From Pseudomonadota bacterium (GTDB lineage: Bacteria; Pseudomonadota; Gammaproteobacteria; Acidithiobacillales; Acidithiobacillaceae), in the NCBI GenBank assembly GCA_021840785.1, contig JAKBXD010000030.1:1-15989 (forward strand): DNA of 15,989 nucleotides, written 5' to 3'. Within the stretch, counting starts at the first letter, position 1. Each line of letters begins with the position of its first letter. Position numbers and translations under genes: made by a program. A model generated the notes under the pieces. The model worked only from the letters and a program-made list of their open reading frames with translations, did no database searches and had not been told where the DNA came from. Below are positions 15,078 to 15,989 of the stretch, in pieces.

Positions 15078-15989
15078 TTGGATTTACGTAGCGAACTGGA
15101 AAAAATCGGTGAACGCGCCCGTAGCGCCCAGCGCCGGTTGCAAAGCGCGGACAGCGCCGCCAAAGACAGCGCCCTGCGCTCCATGGCGACATTCTTGCGC
15201 CGCGACGCCGACCATCTGCAACGCGCCAACCGCAAGGACTTACGCAGCGCCGAAGAAGCGGGCAAGGACGCCGCCTTCATCGATCGCCTGCGTCTGGACG
15301 AAGCCCGTATCGAAGCCATGGCCAAGGGCCTCGAAGAAATTGCCGCCCTGCCCGACCCGGTGGGCGAGATCACCGACCTGCGTTACCGCCCCAGCGGCAT
15401 CCAGGTAGGCCGTATGCGCGCGCCCCTGGGGGTGATCGCCATGATCTACGAATCGCGCCCCAATGTTACCGCCGATGCCTCCGGCCTCTGCGTCAAATCG
15501 GGCAACGCCGTCATCCTGCGTGGCGGTTCCGAGTCCCTACACAGCAACCTGGCCATCGCCGAGCGCCTGCGCGCTGCCCTCGGCAAGGCCAACCTGCCCC
15601 TGGATCTGGTGCAGTACGTCAACACCGCCGAGCGTGAGGCCGTGGGTATCCTGATCAGCATGGATCGCCATGTGGATGTGGTGATCCCCCGCGGTGGCAA
15701 GGGCCTTATCGCCCGCATCAAGGCCGAAGCCACCATACCCGTGATCATGCATCTGGATGGCAACTGCCATGTATATGTGGACGCCGACGCCGATCCCCGC
15801 AAGGCGCTCAAAGTGGTCGTCAATTCCAAAACCCAGCGGCTCGGCACCTGCAATACGGCAGAGAGTCTGCTCATTCATCAGGAACGGATGGATGACCTGC
15901 TCGGCCCCATCGCCGCGGCCTTGCAGGAGAAGGGGATCGAGATTCGCGCCTGCGAACGCGGCCTGCCCCGCATCCCCGGTGCCATCGCC
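15078..15989 (+). CDS. proA: gamma-glutamyl phosphate reductase (partial, 3' end outside window)
   Basis: Second enzyme of proline synthesis: it reduces gamma-glutamyl phosphate to glutamate 5-semialdehyde with NADPH in the cytosol. 304 of about 420 residues are visible. The ProA signatures are IYESRPNVTADASGLCVKSGNAVILRGGSE (123-152), IPRGGKGLI (203-211), IMHLDGNCHVYVD (223-235) and SKTQRLGTCNTAESLL (250-265), with C258 as the catalytic cysteine. Translation starts at TTG behind AGGAGG; MDLRSELEKIGERAR aligns well with known N termini, so the rare start is credible. The frame is open to the window edge. In many proteobacteria nadD follows, which would complete the holA-proA-nadD neighbourhood. 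Confidence 0.95.
   Translation, partial: MDLRSELEKIGERARSAQRRLQSADSAAKDSALRSMATFLRRDADHLQRANRKDLRSAEEAGKDAAFIDRLRLDEARIEAMAKGLEEIAALPDPVGEITDLRYRPSGIQVGRMRAPLGVIAMIYESRPNVTADASGLCVKSGNAVILRGGSESLHSNLAIAERLRAALGKANLPLDLVQYVNTAEREAVGILISMDRHVDVVIPRGGKGLIARIKAEATIPVIMHLDGNCHVYVDADADPRKALKVVVNSKTQRLGTCNTAESLLIHQERMDDLLGPIAAALQEKGIEIRACERGLPRIPGAIA

Noticed and set aside
1..15989. tRNA, rRNA, insertion sequences, prophage, CRISPR or defence genes
   Set aside because: None was recognised on either strand; spacers are short and filled by ordinary control elements.

Overview
The window reads as ordinary chromosome of a GC-rich (about 60%) proteobacterium. The gene orders surE-pcm-rpoS, glnA plus a DUF4124 gene, and leuS-lptE-holA followed by proA belong to the gamma/beta/Acidithiobacillia side of the Proteobacteria. 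An Acidithiobacillus-like organism fits the overall feel, but this is inference from memory of the families and was not tested. I see no rRNA, tRNA, CRISPR array, insertion sequence, phage gene or attachment site. Fourteen protein genes were found; the first (alaC) and last (proA) are cut by the window edges.

Left part (1-4265): alaC (minus strand, 3' end missing) and a small Mth938/DUF498 gene (plus) diverge from a 94-bp spacer that holds a good sigma70-type promoter for alaC. The minus-strand block surE-pcm-rpoS follows. Its genes overlap by 19 and 4 nt, so surE, the protein-repair methyltransferase and the stationary-phase sigma factor are probably one transcription unit. The nlpD gene usually found before rpoS is absent. 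Upstream lies a secreted DUF4124 protein gene with its own promoter.

Middle (4266-7895): glnA (minus) ends in a clear intrinsic terminator. It is preceded by three near-copies of an NtrC-type site and a -24/-12-like element, a nitrogen-control layout. The distal site overlaps the stop codon of a cation diffusion facilitator gene whose metal-site residues are a mixed set and whose C-terminal region is extended. A 305-bp spacer with two inverted repeats separates this gene from a single-domain rhodanese (plus).

Right part (7896-15989): an Fpg-like gene and a VanX-type D-Ala-D-Ala dipeptidase gene lie on the minus strand, 44 bp apart. The Fpg-like protein has lost several catalytic and DNA-contact residues. 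Divergent from them is leuS-lptE-holA (ATGA overlap, then a 1-bp gap), coding for leucyl-tRNA synthetase, the LPS-assembly lipoprotein and the DNA polymerase III delta subunit. Next come an MFS transporter gene and proA, which starts at TTG behind a strong ribosome binding site and a hairpin-rich 168-bp leader.

No convincing new system is present. The best leads are the glnA control region, the degenerate Fpg paralogue, the CDF transporter with its leader, and the nlpD-less rpoS operon.
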